Notes: generated by a model not told the origin, from the sequence alone. A stretch of DNA of 64,000 bases from Labia minor (GCA_963082975.1 OY720345.1:57456528-57520527); one strand, 5' to 3'. Shown: positions 1 to 12,260, counted from the stretch's first letter. Translations and numbers: made by a program.

Positions 1-52
1 AAATTTTCGTGATCGCAATACTATATCCCTGGCGAGATTGTAAAAATACAGT
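1..52 (+). repeat. H1 family, 3' terminal fragment
   Basis: The first 50 bases match the right end of the H1 element that is most complete at 37658-39080, including the run ATTTTCGTGATCGCAATACT and a decayed version of its terminal hairpin. The element enters from outside the window. Same-family copies lie at 2180, 10452, 15178, 17042 and 37658. Confidence 0.65.
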
Positions 53-1506
53 GATATCAATTTAATTAACTGCTCAACTAAGATTCAATAGTTAATAATA
101 AATTACTTATTATCCATATTAATAAAAATGATTTGTTAGTTTTTAATGAACCTTTAGCTGTCACACAATAAAAATACAATTTTTCATCCAAATTAATAAT
201 ATTAATATTATCCATTTTAATTGGAAAATATTTTGAATTTGTGTTGATTATTTCAGACAGTAAGGATTTCTCTTCCCTAAATAGGAACATAAGATCTAAT
301 TAGAAAGCAGAAATATTGAAGTCTTGTCGAAGAGGGGCGCTTTTTAAGAAAAATATTTTTTTTTCCCTTTATATATATATATATATATATATAATTTAAT
401 TGGTTTTTGTTTGAGTAGCTTCGTTCGCCCGACCAACCGCGCAAGCAGAACGATTAGATTTTTATCACTTTTGATGCATTTAAAATGCAAAGTGTTTGCG
501 TTCCCTAAAGACAACCACGAGTAATCAACCCCTGTTGTCTTAATCTGACGGCCGTCCAAAATAGGGTTCCCAGAAAATACACAACACACTTTAAAAGAAA
601 TAAATAACAAATCACAATCTATTTCTATTTGATTACTCCTACAATTTCAACTTTAATTGAAACACAAACAACTTAAAACATCTTTAGTTTTTAATCTTTA
701 ATCAAAATGATTTTAATCATTTCATAATTCATTCGTTTTCACAATTCAAATAAAATCAAGAGAGGAAAAATATATATTTTTAATTTTATTGTAGAATATT
801 ATCTTTTGATTACTTAGCTTTTTTGTTGAAAAGATATACCATTCAGTAAGATAAAATGAAATATTTGAAAATGACGAACGTTTTTGGCCATTGTCCGAAT
901 TTAATTTCTCTATATATTTCTCTTAATAAATGTTAAGAATGGAGAGGACAGTACAATGCTTGTTAATTATTCAATCTTTTAGTCCTTGTTCAGTACTATA
1001 AGCTACAATGGGATCTAATGGACTTCATTGCGATTGGTTTTTATTTCGATAGAAAATTATTTTTTTACAACAGAGAGACACTCAGATGGTTTAAGGGATG
1101 AGGGTCAGTCTTGGATAAATCGAATTGTTTCCCTTAACTAGAGCAGTTTTTTTTCACAAGTGAGATACTCAGAATGTTTGTAGCATCTGGACTCAAATTG
1201 AACTGAAATCTGAGATTACAAAACGATTCTTATATCGAGGAAACCCATTTTCTAAAATGAACCCAAATATAATCCATTTCGTAATTTGGGTGGAGAAAAT
1301 AAATTTTGGGAAATAACAATAATGCAATGTTTTTCCTTTTTTTTATTATTCGTTCTTTTTCCAAAAAGATGAAATTGTAATTTAAAAAAATATTCCTTTA
1401 AAGCACAATCCTTCAACTATTTATTAAAGTATTTATTTACTAATTTATATTTAAAACGTACATAAAGGTAAACGAAACAGTTTTAATTAATGACTTAAGT
1501 TTTAAT
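53..1506. other. AT-rich intergenic DNA, no gene seen
   Basis: Low-complexity AT-rich sequence with a (TA)n tract at about 370-393. Two short minus-strand openings (78-290 and 344-610) show no family resemblance, and the second reads through the TA repeat. I see no conserved motif. Confidence 0.6.
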
Positions 1507-1680
1507 ACGAGAGAAGATCAATAAGTCCGTGACTTTTGGAATTTCCCGTCTCTTAAATGAAATGGCAACATTTCTCCTGTCCGTAGGCAACTATTCGCTG
1601 ACCCCTGTCTAAATTTAAACCAGCTGGGTCTTTTAGTTTTGGTTTGACATCCATTAATAGCAGAATACTTCGTGTGGCGG
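1507..1680 (+). mobile_element. Mariner-type transposon, decayed 5' end
   Basis: Starts next to a TA with CGAGAGAAGATCAATAAG, a variant of the terminal inverted repeat of the deleted mariner at 40742-41160. It continues with the same untranslated leader (CCAGCTGGGTCTTTTAGTTT, then TTGACATCCATTAATAGC) in the opposite orientation to that copy. Similarity fades after about 1675, before any transposase codons can be read, so this is a terminal fragment only. Confidence 0.65.
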
Positions 1681-1785
1681 AAAGAGTTTTCACTCCAATG
1701 ATGAAATCATCTCACAAACAACTATATTTTCATTTCGGCGACAAATCTTAAGTTTTAGAAAGGATAAAAAAATTGATTTCAAATT

Positions 1786-2053
1786 ATGTCAATAGATATG
1801 TGGGAGGTTTTACTGAGAACAGATCTCCTAAAAGATGCATATTCTCTTGGACCATTTCACAAGATACGCGTGGGTATCAACAACAAAAGGCCAGAACGCT
1901 TATGATTTAATAAATTTAATAGAACGAATTACAAAGAAGAACAAAATCTCAATCATATTAGTGGACCAATATACTGCTATAAATTCTATAGATTTCAAAA
2001 ACTATTTAGAAAAAAAAGGAATACAGATGCCTAGAAATACAGGAACTCTTTAA
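1786..2053 (+). pseudogene. LTR-retrotransposon integrase core fragment (frameshifted)
   Basis: The readable part from 1835 contains LLDHFTRYAWV and, further on, LVDQYTAINS followed by KNYLEKKGI. This is the pattern of the retroviral-type integrase catalytic core (rve) found in Ty3/gypsy-like elements. The first catalytic Asp would fall in MSID near 1786-1797, and the second is the Asp of VDQYT. The third acidic residue is absent because the frame ends at 2053. Frame changes near 1800 and 1833 separate the MSID, GGFTENRSP and HILLDH segments. No LTRs, protease or reverse transcriptase are adjacent. This is a dead, isolated fragment. Placement in Ty3/gypsy rather than another LTR group is inference. 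Confidence 0.72.
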
Positions 2054-2179
2054 TAGAAGAATTTAAATACTAAAATATTGAAATTATTGATCTTTGAGTT
2101 ATTATTTAAGTCTCAGCATGTCATTATAAGATCAAAATAAATCAAGTTTAGTAAACATTTTATTTTATTTTTTAAATCG

Positions 2180-2353
2180 ACTGCAAGCACGTGACTTGGT
2201 GCCATCAACAAAGAGTCAAACACGCTCTGGTTTAATAAATATTATTTATTAATTTTAATTTATAATTTATAATTAATTAAATTTAATATATAAATATAAT
2301 ATATGTTATTTAATCCAATTCAAATTTGCGAGATCGACTTGGAGACACTCCAG
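2180..2353 (-). repeat. H1 family, 5' part, inverted
   Basis: The reverse complement of the H1 left end: it closes with GCGAGATCGACTTGGAGACA near 2330-2350 and opens with a match to the CACGTGAC / GTCAAACACGC block of the copy at 38590-38640. The right half of the element is missing. Confidence 0.7.
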
Positions 2354-2924
2354 CTTATTTACTAATTGTAAGCAGCAAAGAAATAAAATCTTAATAATAA
2401 TAATCATATTCGTATGTCTAAATGCGGTTTGGTTCTGCATTTTTCTAATTTCTAAAATTCAAAATACAATAATGATAACAATGGTTTTTCTAAATTCTAT
2501 CGATAGATAGTGTTCTAAATGATTCATCATAAAATATCAAATATAATAAATGACGCTTGAAATTACCATAAAAACTTTATATTAATTTAAAAACTGACAA
2601 TAACATATATTTAAAAAAAAAAAATCAGGAACGTTTCATACTAAAATAAAATTTTAATAAAAAATATAAAAGTAAATTTTTTTTTTTTTGTTTCTAATGG
2701 AGTTTTTTCTCATTGGGATTTGCTAAATAAATTATGCATTCAAGCTTAAAAATTTTTAAAAATAAAATAAAACCGCTTAGTAGAAGAGCAATTATGTTTG
2801 CACGAATTGTTATTTAAAATTTATAAATGAATGTAAAGAATGTTTTCAACCTACTTAAAACAAAGTTTTGTTATCTCTATTGTGTAGTTATGTCCATATC
2901 CACGCTATTATTCATAAGCTTTTG
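2354..2924. other. AT-rich DNA, nothing recognised
   Basis: Homopolymer A and T runs and simple AT sequence. No open frame or repeat match noticed. Confidence 0.5.
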
Positions 2925-3260
2925 TTCTAACCCTAGTCGTTCGTTATTCTTGGTCTTAAACCTCAAAGGGAGGATCAAGGGAGTGACGGGCCCACACTGC
3001 CTTTAACTTTCGTCATCAATAAAGATGATTGACACTCGGGGGTGGGATGTTCATCAATTAAGAAAGCCTTAGAAAAGGACGAGCCGGGCAACCACCTCGA
3101 AAGAGCGAAGAAAAAAAGAGAAGGAATCGATCGTCGGCCAGGAAAGATCAAGATAAATGAAAGAGTGAGTGCCTCCCCTTTCTGTTACCGCTTTCGAAAT
3201 CGCCGTTACAGATGTACCAGGCTCCTTAATCTGCCTCGTTGCCACAGACAGTTATTTGCT
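2925..3260. other. GC-richer island, function unknown
   Basis: A clear rise in GC compared with its surroundings. It holds two overlapping plus-strand openings (3042-3275 and 3169-3351) in different frames with no recognisable domain. The high density of Arg/Lys codons simply reflects the local composition. It could be a regulatory patch, an exon fragment or an old insertion. Confidence 0.3.
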
Positions 3261-3463
3261 AGTGCCGATTTATAAAATCCTTACTCAATTTTATCAATAT
3301 TCAACAAGTTTTTTATTCAGTTTTCTTAGTACTAGTTATGGTACTAGTTAGTAGTAAATAGTCAAGCCAAATAAAAACAACTACAAATACCACATAAATA
3401 TAAATAAATAATATAATCTAAATAAATAATAATAAATATGCAATAAAAGTACAATATATTAAA

Positions 3464-3497
3464 ATGTTATTAATGTTATTAATGTTATTAATGTTGT
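3464..3497. repeat. Minisatellite, 9-bp unit TTAATGTTA
   Basis: Between three and four tandem copies of a TGTTATTAA-type nonamer, the last one degenerate. It lies in otherwise plain AT-rich DNA. Confidence 0.8.
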
Positions 3498-3712
3498 TCA
3501 TGTTTTATAGTTCAAAATTTTAATTAAGGAGAAGAATATATCTGTCGAATCTTCCATTAAGAATGCCATCAACTATAATTTTGTATGTTTATACGATGTC
3601 ACACTCTTTCATAATAGATATAATATGATATAGCGTTTCATTTGTTTTTAAATTGTATATAAGGTAAAGACGAGAGATAGGGATATAACGTGTTTTTTAT
3701 ATTTAAAAAAAA

Positions 3713-3960
3713 TTAACCCTTATTGTGTGCGATAAGCATTATGGTACGATAGTAGACACCTAAAGCATCAGGTGAATGTGTCTACTTTAGTTATAATAAG
3801 CAAACCGTCGTGTAAGGAGGATTTTTTTGTCAGCCATCTTGAAGATAAACACAAGCAAAATTTCATATTCTTTATTTTATCTTTATTTCTTTGCTTTTAA
3901 AGTACAGAGTATTCTTGGTTTTTGAACATTCTTTAAAATTAATATTAAGAATTATTTATT
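3713..3960 (+). repeat. Dispersed repeat P, copy 1 (possible piggyBac-type MITE end)
   Basis: Matches 33069-33317 in the same orientation through shared blocks: AACCCTT at the start, ACGATAGTAG, CTTAGTTATAA or its variant, GCCATCTTGAA, and AAAATTAATATTAA near the end. The copy begins TTAA followed by CCCTT, which resembles the TTAA target and CCYTT ends of piggyBac elements. No matching right end was located, so the class is a guess. Confidence 0.5.
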
Positions 3961-5654
3961 TACATATCCCTCATTGTTTACCATTTGCAAGTCTATCTAA
4001 AATTCTGTCGAAGAAGGGATATGAGTCATTGTGTACCGAGGGATATGGCGTTCGTTTTACCTTAGCTTAAATGTCAAAAATTAAACCTCCCAAACAATTT
4101 AGTAAGACGAAAGAAATATTCATAGTCCTAGACATGTGTAAATATATTATTTAAGTTATATACTGTTTTAATTCTTAAAGCCTCCCTAATTAAATACTTA
4201 AACATTTCAACTTTAAGTTTTTATTTTTGCTTTACATGTAATTTCCAATAAGCAATATCCCCCGCATCGGGTTCACAATATTTCCACCCCTGTTAGGAAT
4301 ATTGCCAAAACGTTGATTTTTTTATTTTTGCTAAGTTTAGTAGTTTTTATTTTAAGAATAAAGCTGGGATTTTTGCTTTGAATACTAACAGATCTAGGTA
4401 CCATTAACACAAATGATCATGTCATAATAGATATTAGCGTTTAAGATTTGGCAAAAACTCGGTTTTTCCATAGTATAAATGGTGTCCACATATAAAATAA
4501 ATAAAATATTATATATATGTATATAATTAAAATAATCAGAGAGCAAGAGCGAAAAAAATTATAGTTTCAATAAATGACAATATATAAAGAGAGTTAATTC
4601 ATTCTTGAATATTGCTGAGAAGTGTAAAAATGAATAATTAATAAATAATTACCTCGTCTCTAGACATGTATACCTTTCTCCGGTCATTTCAAGGAAAGAC
4701 AAATTTTCACTAACCATCAAAAAGGCTTGATTATTTCGAGAAGGGTCATGAAAAAGGTTCAGTTGATTTAAGTAATGATTAAAATAAAAGAAAAAAATAT
4801 TCAGATGTCAGATTAAAAATAAGTAAAATTCAAGTTAAATATGTCAAAAATAAATCAATCAAACTTCAAAAGCATATAAAAGTTTTTAAATCGGATTAAA
4901 GAACCTTATCGGGAAGAAAATAAAGAGAAATACAGCTGACAAAACCATTTCTGGGGCCCAATCATCGAAAGCAACTGGGCACAAATTAGTACCATCCGAC
5001 ACGCAGAAATAAAAACAGATCCGTCGGTATACTAGTAAAACAGATAAATATTACATCAGAATCATATCAATCTAAATCTAACCCAGTAGTCCTAGAATTA
5101 AAATAAATAGGATACAATAAATAAATGAGATTATAATCTTAAATTAATCATTTTAAATAATATGAAACAAAAATGTATATTATTTTTAATAGTTCATTAT
5201 TTGATAAGCTAGCGTGTTCTTCATTAAAGTTATTTTAATATTCACTTTTTTTATTATATGCTTAAAACATAAGTATATTTCACAATAACACAATATAAAA
5301 TTATCAGAATATTCAAATTAAGACATATATACTTAATAATTAATAATCATAGAAAAAAAATGTTCATATTAATAAAAATTATATATTTTAAATAACTATT
5401 AGATTTTTCATAATTCCAGTGAAAACTTAAATAAATCCACAATTTTTAGAATATCGGTATAATATGGTATATATCCAATATACAAAAAGATATATATATA
5501 TTATATGGTGGTTAACTAGTATATATATCACATGTATATATTTTTAGTTAAAATAAAGAATAAACTATAGAAAAGACAAGTCAAGTCAATTCATCAAGAT
5601 AAATTAAAATAACAATTTGGTAAGAAACAAATAAATAAAAAAATGCAAAGTTGT
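3961..5654. other. AT-rich DNA, nothing recognised
   Basis: Long AT-rich stretch with short TA tracts near 4510-4530 and 5485-5530. I found no coding frame and no match to the repeat families seen elsewhere in the window. Confidence 0.5.
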
Positions 5655-5800
5655 ATATCTCTCTCTGATGCTACTGAAATATGAAGTGTATCACATTCCT
5701 TCATAGCCTAAGTCACCACCATCCAATTCCTAACCTCTCCCAACTCCCTTACATTCGCCTTTATATCGACCAACTACGCCGCTCTTAGTCTACCCAGCGA
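5655..5800 (-). mobile_element. LINE 3' tail, inverted copy
   Basis: Read on the minus strand, it resembles the LINE tails at 52021 and 58225. A GGTAGACTAAG-like block, then GTTGGGAGAGGTTAGGAATT, GGATGGTGGT and GAATGTG appear in the same order, ending in a GAGAGAGATA tail at about 5655. It is more diverged than the other copies. Confidence 0.55.
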
Positions 5801-6324
5801 TCAATTAATTTTTCTTGATAATCCAACTTCTCACTATCCTTTCCACAGCCAGTCGAACATCATTTTATCATTGAAACTAAGTTTGTAGATGCTTATAGGT
5901 AAATACGTTAGGCAATCGCGGACGTTTATAATCATATTTTTTTATTTCTATAAGTAATTATTCTTACAATATAAACATTTTTTGTTAATTTTAATTAAAG
6001 ATTATGTAAATATATATTTTTATAAAGATTTAATCTTTTAAGTTAATTAAAATAAAGAATAACTAACTAGCAATGCGTTTAATAATTTTTTTATTATTCT
6101 CTTTCATAAGATTTTCGGATTTTTTTGCATAAAGGGTAAGAACGAAGATAAGATCTTAAGAGAAGGGAAAAAGACAAAGATATAATACGATCAATAAATA
6201 AATGTTAATAAAAAAATTGAATAAAATAATAAAATACAGCTCTTAAGATATCATCCTATTAAAATTATCCAACATTAAAATATAATATTTATATTATCTA
6301 TTGTGGAAGGAGTCCATCCAACCC
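5801..6324. other. AT-rich DNA, nothing recognised
   Basis: No open frame or repeat match seen. The first 80 bases may still belong to the LINE tail on their left. Confidence 0.45.
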
Positions 6325-6463
6325 CCAGAATCAAAATTGGAAGGCTAGATTACTTGGTAAAAATTAGCCCCTCCGATCTAGAAAATCAAGATTAAGGTTG
6401 AGAGGAGCCGGTCTACTGATCATAGAACACCTTTACCCCACAACCGACTTGATAAGCGCTGTT
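6325..6463 (+). repeat. Dispersed repeat S, copy 1
   Basis: The reverse complement of 23310-23463 matches along the whole length. Strong blocks are ATCAAAATTGGAAG, AAATCAAGATTAAGGTTGAG and ACTGATCATAGAACAC. No terminal inverted repeats, tail or coding motif were found, so the class is unknown. Confidence 0.7.
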
Positions 6464-7889
6464 TTTTTCGTAGAATATACAAAAGATAGAGGGTTTTTTT
6501 TATTAAATCTTTGATTTCTTAGTTAAATGAAATGAAAAATTTATAACCAACCACAAAGGGTTAACATACAACACATATTTATAAACAAAACATTATAATA
6601 GATAAGGTATTTCAGTTAAATCATCTTGCAACCAAAATAAATAATAAATATAATTAATAATTTATTTAATTTTATTTATGAACAACGTATATATGAAAAA
6701 TATACAAAATTAAATAATGTGCTAACAGGTTTTGTTCTTTGTCATCGATGTTGTTGAGTAGCGGGAGTTTATTTTTCTAAACAATATCTTCTGGCTCACA
6801 ACGGGTTGGCGTGATCGCGGATAATAAAATCCTAAATGTATATTTCAGATAAACTCTTAATCAAGAGGGCTTATTAAAAACAAGGCCATCCATTTGCAAT
6901 GTTTAATTTCAGTTTTTATTACGCATTATTTGTTATTTAGAGACGTAATCTCTTTTACAGGAAAGTATTTTGATCAAAGCACGTTGGCGCAATAAAGTAA
7001 TTATATTCTTTTAATAGTTGTGTTATATTCAAACTCTATTTTGAAGGAATGATATTAAAAATAAAGTTTTTTTTATATTTATAATACAATACATATTAAT
7101 TTCATATAATGAAAAACAAACAAACAAAAATGTATATCAGCATGAATTGGTAATCATTTCTAGCAAAGGGATAATAATCCTTATCAATAATTATTTTGTA
7201 GATTATGAATCCATCTATTAATCTTCTAGAACGTTATAAACGATATTAGATGATTCAAGGGCTTATACTTTGGATTATTTAGCTTAGGCAAAGGGTTTCG
7301 TGTATCATATCTCTTTGAAGTAAATATAATTTAAATTTATTGAAAAAGAAGAGACAATTTCAGGAAAAAGTCACAAGAAGCTATATTTGGCGTATATGGA
7401 GGATGTAAAGCTTAGCCAAAAAATTGATGAATTATGATGTGACGTTATTATTATAGGGGATATCTAAATTTAGTCAGTTGTGTGTGTGTGTGTGTACAGG
7501 CATCTCAAATAATGCTTTCGACTGTATCATGAGTTGAAAATAAATTTTAAACTTTGGCGAAGGGCATATGCGACTTAATCGAGATGTTTAAGCTAAATCA
7601 TAGAGAAATCAAAATTAATAAAATATATTATAGAAGGTATTATAAATATATACATATATATATTAATATTATATACTATGCATTTATAAGTTTACTATTG
7701 GAAAGGTTATTTTTATGTTAAAAATATTTGTATTTAGAAAAATTATTTTTTTTTTAAGAGTGATGATATCAAATGATAGACTTGAAAATTTACTATAAAT
7801 TAATAAAAAAAAATATATTTTTCTCAACAAAATCTTAGAAATTTGATCTTACTATTGCATTTTGAAGGCTTCCATTTTTATGTTTAAAG
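6464..7889. other. AT-rich DNA with a (TG)n tract
   Basis: Plain AT-rich sequence. A short (TG)n microsatellite lies at about 7479-7495. No gene or repeat family recognised. Confidence 0.5.
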
Positions 7890-8042
7890 AAATGGAGGAA
7901 GGAGAAAAGAGGAGGGATTGAGTGTACGACAAATTGCAACCCAAGTACAACTGTTCTACATAAAAACCTACGTTATTAATAGTCTCAAAGTGTAATAAAT
8001 TTAAGGAAGGTTTTAATAGAAATGGGGAAACCAGCCAAGCAA
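7890..8042 (+). pseudogene. Possible Tc1-like transposase N-terminal remnant
   Basis: Around 7910-7960 the plus strand reads EEGLSVRQIATQVQL, followed about 10 residues later by KTYVINSLK. This is the shape of the first helix-turn-helix of Tc1/IS630-type transposases. In-frame stops follow, and a GKPAKQF-like segment appears in a shifted frame. The match is short, no terminal repeats were found, and the call is tentative. Confidence 0.35.
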
Positions 8043-8539
8043 TTCATAATTTTTTCATGAACCTTAAAATAATTGACTACCATTTAAAATTGGAAGAATG
8101 GAAATAAACTACTTACATTAAATAAAATAAATATCCTCACAATAAATATCTATCATACCAAAGCAGGGACTAAATTAAAAATTAATTATTAAATTCAAAC
8201 TTAAAATTTTATTTAGTTTTCAAATTAATTAATTTGTATTGTTTATTAATGTTTTCTATTCAGTAAATGAATGATTTAGCTTAGTATTTCTTTTTGTAAA
8301 TAATCATAAATCAATTAAATTAAGTGTTTAATCAACTTTTAAGTGTTTAATAAACTAATAACATACAATACTAGTAAATAAATAATCAATTTTATTTTAA
8401 AGAATGTATTTATTGACAAAAAAACATTTTTTTCACAAATTTCTCATATTTATTTGAAATATTTATTGCCGAATCTCCTATTATATTAGACGACTTAGTC
8501 TGTGTAACCTAATACTTGAATTATTCTTGTTTAGATGGA
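8043..8539. other. AT-rich DNA, nothing recognised
   Basis: No coding or repeat signal seen before the reverse transcriptase fragment. Confidence 0.5.
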
Positions 8540-8893
8540 TTCCGTTTTATTTTTCCCCAATTTGTCTAATTACATATTCCAGTACTAAATTAAATAAAAC
8601 TGGTGATAATGCGTCTCCTTGTTTTAACCCATTCCGAATTTTGAAAGTTTCTGACAATTGATTCCCACATCTTACTCTTCCTTTACTACGTTCCAGACAA
8701 ATTTGAATCATACTTACTAGTTTTTTGGGAATTCCAATCAAGAACAAAATTTGAAAAAGTTTTTCCCGGTCAATTGAGTCATGCTTTTCTAAAGTCTACA
8801 AAAAATTGGTGAACAGAAATATTGAATTCGCGTTTTTTCTAATATCTGCCTTAATGAAAATATCTGATTTATAATTGATCGATTTGGCCTGAA
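8540..8893 (-). pseudogene. Non-LTR retrotransposon reverse transcriptase fragment
   Basis: On the minus strand the order of conserved RT blocks is clear. FRPNRSIINQIF comes first near 8893-8858, then FVDFRKA with the first catalytic Asp near 8810-8790, then IGIPKKLVSMI and SKGRVR, and finally GLKQGDALSPVLFN near 8635-8594. The frame breaks twice: once in an A-run near 8836, and once directly after FVDFRKA, where bases are lost. The open part is 8547-8747. The YxDD motif, the endonuclease and the 3' region are missing, and both sides run into simple AT sequence. This is a LINE fragment truncated at both ends. Clade is uncertain. Confidence 0.85.
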
Positions 8894-10451
8894 CACATAC
8901 ATAATATTATATATATATTAATATAAATATAAATATAAGTATATATATATTATATTATTTTATAAATAATATTTGATATGAATGAATGATATAAAGAATA
9001 ATTTAAAAAAATAGAATATAAAATGAAACAATAAAATAAATAAAAGTTGATATAATACGAGAGCAAAGCAATTTTTTTTTTCAAATTAGTAAAACGGATG
9101 GAGGAGATTGAAAGGTCATTTTATATGCCGAAAGATTTAAAATACGAATGAGTGTGCCTGAAAGTTATGCAACCCTTGCGTCCCTCTTTTATTCCCCTCG
9201 AGCTTTTATGTCATAAAAGAAAGGTGTTTAAACAATTTTCATCCATACCCTACATAAACAATAAACCATCATTCATTGTATATAGAAAATTTATAATTTT
9301 TTTTTATAAATTATAAATGCTTCTATTTTCCAAAAGGACAAACAATAATAATAATAATAATAATAATAAACTGCTGTGTGTATAATAGAATGAAAGAGAA
9401 ATTGAAATGATAAATGATCAGCGGTTATTCATTTTTAATTTTATTTCATAAACATCGGACGAGGTTCATATAGGAACATAATCCTACTGTTAAGCGAGAT
9501 CGTTGATTGTCATCCGTTGACTGGCTTAGTTAAACGTCACTCATCAGAGAGAGAGGAATGTTTCAATGGTTTTATTGGTTGTTAGAAACTTATTTGTCAT
9601 TGGTTGTCATTTCGTGACATTTCTATAAAATACTACTTAATTCAATAGCCTGTTTTTATTGTTCCATTTGCAATTCATTTGCATAACAACTATAGGAATA
9701 TTTTATTCAGTTCACCTCTATTTTTAGGGTAGACACTCTCTTGAGGCCTTTGCGTTTTATCTCATTTGTATGTTTTTTCATAATGTTTATGAGGTCCCAT
9801 TCATCTATCTATCTTACCTCTCATTCTTTTAATTTTGTGTTACTTCACAAGAAAGATAAACCATGTCGGAGAGGGAAAATTTAATTAAAATATTTTCAAA
9901 ATATTGCTGTTTTTTTTATTTCAGTGTTGTGTTTGTATATTTACATTTTTATACGGGTATAGCTACTATATAACGAGATGAATGTAAGAGGTTGATTGTT
10001 ATTTTTCTTAATTAATATGAAATTGTATTATAATTAATTAAAAATAGAAATCTTCATTGAGAAAATTGTAGGTAAATAAACAATTATTAATTAATATTTA
10101 AAATGTATTGTTATTATCACAGGATGAAAAAATATTTAATAAAATGAAAATCCAATTTAAAATTGTAAAATATAAAGGTATTATGAGAGAGAAATTCTAT
10201 ATAATATTCTATTTTACAAATAATTTGTTTTTATTAATATATTTTATTATAAAATAAAATGATTAATATTTATTTTAAATTATGGAAATCATCCCTTATT
10301 TGTAAAATAATTATTTTATAATATAATAACAACATATGTATCAATTTAATATTATTATTATTATAATTGTTATTAATATTATTGTTTTTTGTAGGAACAG
10401 AGACACAACTCACTGAGCCTTAGATTTTAATAATAAATCTTTTTATATTTT
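8894..10451. other. AT-rich DNA with microsatellites
   Basis: Contains TA-rich simple sequence at about 8905-8960 and an (AAT)n tract at about 9344-9369. A slightly more complex stretch lies at 9450-9800, but no coding frame or family match could be seen. Confidence 0.5.
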
Positions 10452-10595
10452 TTTACTATCTCACCAGAGATAGTATTGCGATCACGAAAATTTTCGATGT
10501 TGAGATTTTGATGTTTTTATACGTTTTGAAGAATCCTGAATCATTTTCACTACTGAAAGACAGACGCCAAGTGAAGTTGAGAAAAACGTTATAAA
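10452..10595 (-). repeat. H1 family, 3' part, inverted
   Basis: Carries the H1 terminal hairpin as a perfect 8-bp stem (ACTATCTC / GAGATAGT, loop ACCA) at 10455-10474. This is followed by the family's GATCACGAAAATTTTC block and the TTTTTATACGTTTTGAAG block. The left part of the element is absent. Confidence 0.75.
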
Positions 10596-11799
10596 AACAT
10601 TAATATTATTTTTAGCATACCACACACAAACTTTTTAAATAAAGATATAAAATTGTATATTTATTTCTAATAATTAGATGTCATTTAAAATATTTATTTT
10701 ATAGTCTAAGTGCCCATTTTGATTAATATAATTTAATATGATTAAAACAAATTTATTGAATATTTTAATTGAAATAAGATATTCTTTAATTATCATTTCA
10801 AATAAATAGCAATTATTTTTTAAAAAAAAATCATACATATTATGTTGACAATTTGTAAGATCAGATATATATAAATATATAAATTTTACTGGTATTTTAT
10901 ATCAATAGAAATAAAATTTAAATTTGAAGTTTCTTCTATTATAATTTTTAATATATGTTGCTAACTTCATGAAATGTTTTTTTGTTTATCTCTCACGAAT
11001 TATTTCAAAAAATCATTCTCCACCTCATAAAACTCTTAATACGGGAGTTTGATATAAATCCTGTACACAAGTTTTAGATATATATATATATATAAACAAT
11101 TTTTGCTACTTTAATAAGATTAGATAAATAGATAGATAAATTAGATAAATAGATAGATATAAATATAGTTTAAGTCATTAATCATGATTAATTCTAATAA
11201 ATAATTATTTTTTAAAAATTAAAACATTTATATATAAAAAAGTACATATTTATTGTAACAATAATATTATTTCAAATATGAAACTATAATTATATAAAGT
11301 TAAAGCAAAATGCTTTACCCACGTAATCATTATATTTAAAAGTTTCAAGTTCTTTTCTAAAGTATATATATTATTTTTTATTGATGTTTGAATCCCTTGC
11401 TGGTAGCAATTCTAACAGCGAAAGCTATAATATTTCTCATTAGATTTAATATTTTCACTTTATAAAGAAGGCATTTCCTGTCTAAACAACCCAACTTCTT
11501 ATGAAGAAGTTTATTAAACGTGTGGAGGCATATTACCAGCGTTGCCTTAATCCTCTACTGATTTATAAAGAGTGTATTTGAGTTTAATAATATCATTAGC
11601 TTCTGGAATTAAATTGTATACGAAATGGGATAAAGCAAACGATGACATTTCTATGTCAGATATGACTAACTTTTTAATTTATTATCTAAAATGAAAGGGT
11701 GAAAAAAAATCCTCTTTGGCCAATTGATTAAACTGACAGACATAAATTGACAAAATGATTAAACTATTTACCTTGAGGCATTGTTTATTTGACAGGATT
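10596..11799. other. AT-rich DNA with one H2 fragment
   Basis: Mostly simple AT sequence. At about 11060-11121 a minus-strand piece resembles the H2 left end (ATCTTATTAAAGTAGCAAAA, then TTGT and a TA tract). It is followed by a (TAGA)n-type tract at about 11122-11160. Nothing else recognised. Confidence 0.45.
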
Positions 11800-12260
11800 A
11801 CTTTCTTTGGGCTCCTGTAAATATCGGCAGCATCCAAATATTGAGTCGTTTGTCGCGGCTCGTTAGTTCGCCCGACGGGAAATCAAATTAGAGGTGGCAG
11901 GGCAGAGACAACATCCCTCGCAAAAGAGAAGACCCGGAGCTCTTTAAGAGAAAAAGGTTTAGAGGCGAGGGTGTTCGAGGTTGTAGGTAGGAAAAGGGTG
12001 AGGGGGGGGAGTATAGTCGGGTTCATGGGCGTAAAGTGTCGTAAAAGTGAGCGCATCATCTTTAATTAAAGCCTGGCCGATACGGATGTCTTACACTTAT
12101 CGACGTACTCGGCTCGTCCGAGAAGTTCCTTGGGATGTTCTTAAAGACTGGGTTATCGTCTTTTTTGGCTTTAATCAGAGTTGACTTCCTCGTCTCACTG
12201 CCAACCTCATTTGAAGACACAAGTTATTCAATCTCTTTGCTAAATTCAAAAGGGAAGCTC
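11800..12260. other. GC-richer island, function unknown
   Basis: A marked GC rise with complex sequence: CGTTAGTTCGCCCGACGGGA at 11861-11880, a G-run near 12003, and TACTCGGCTCGTCCGAGAAG at 12105-12124. A plus-strand opening starts at 12135 but runs into AT-rich DNA and shows no domain. It could be a conserved regulatory element. No evidence decides. Confidence 0.3.
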
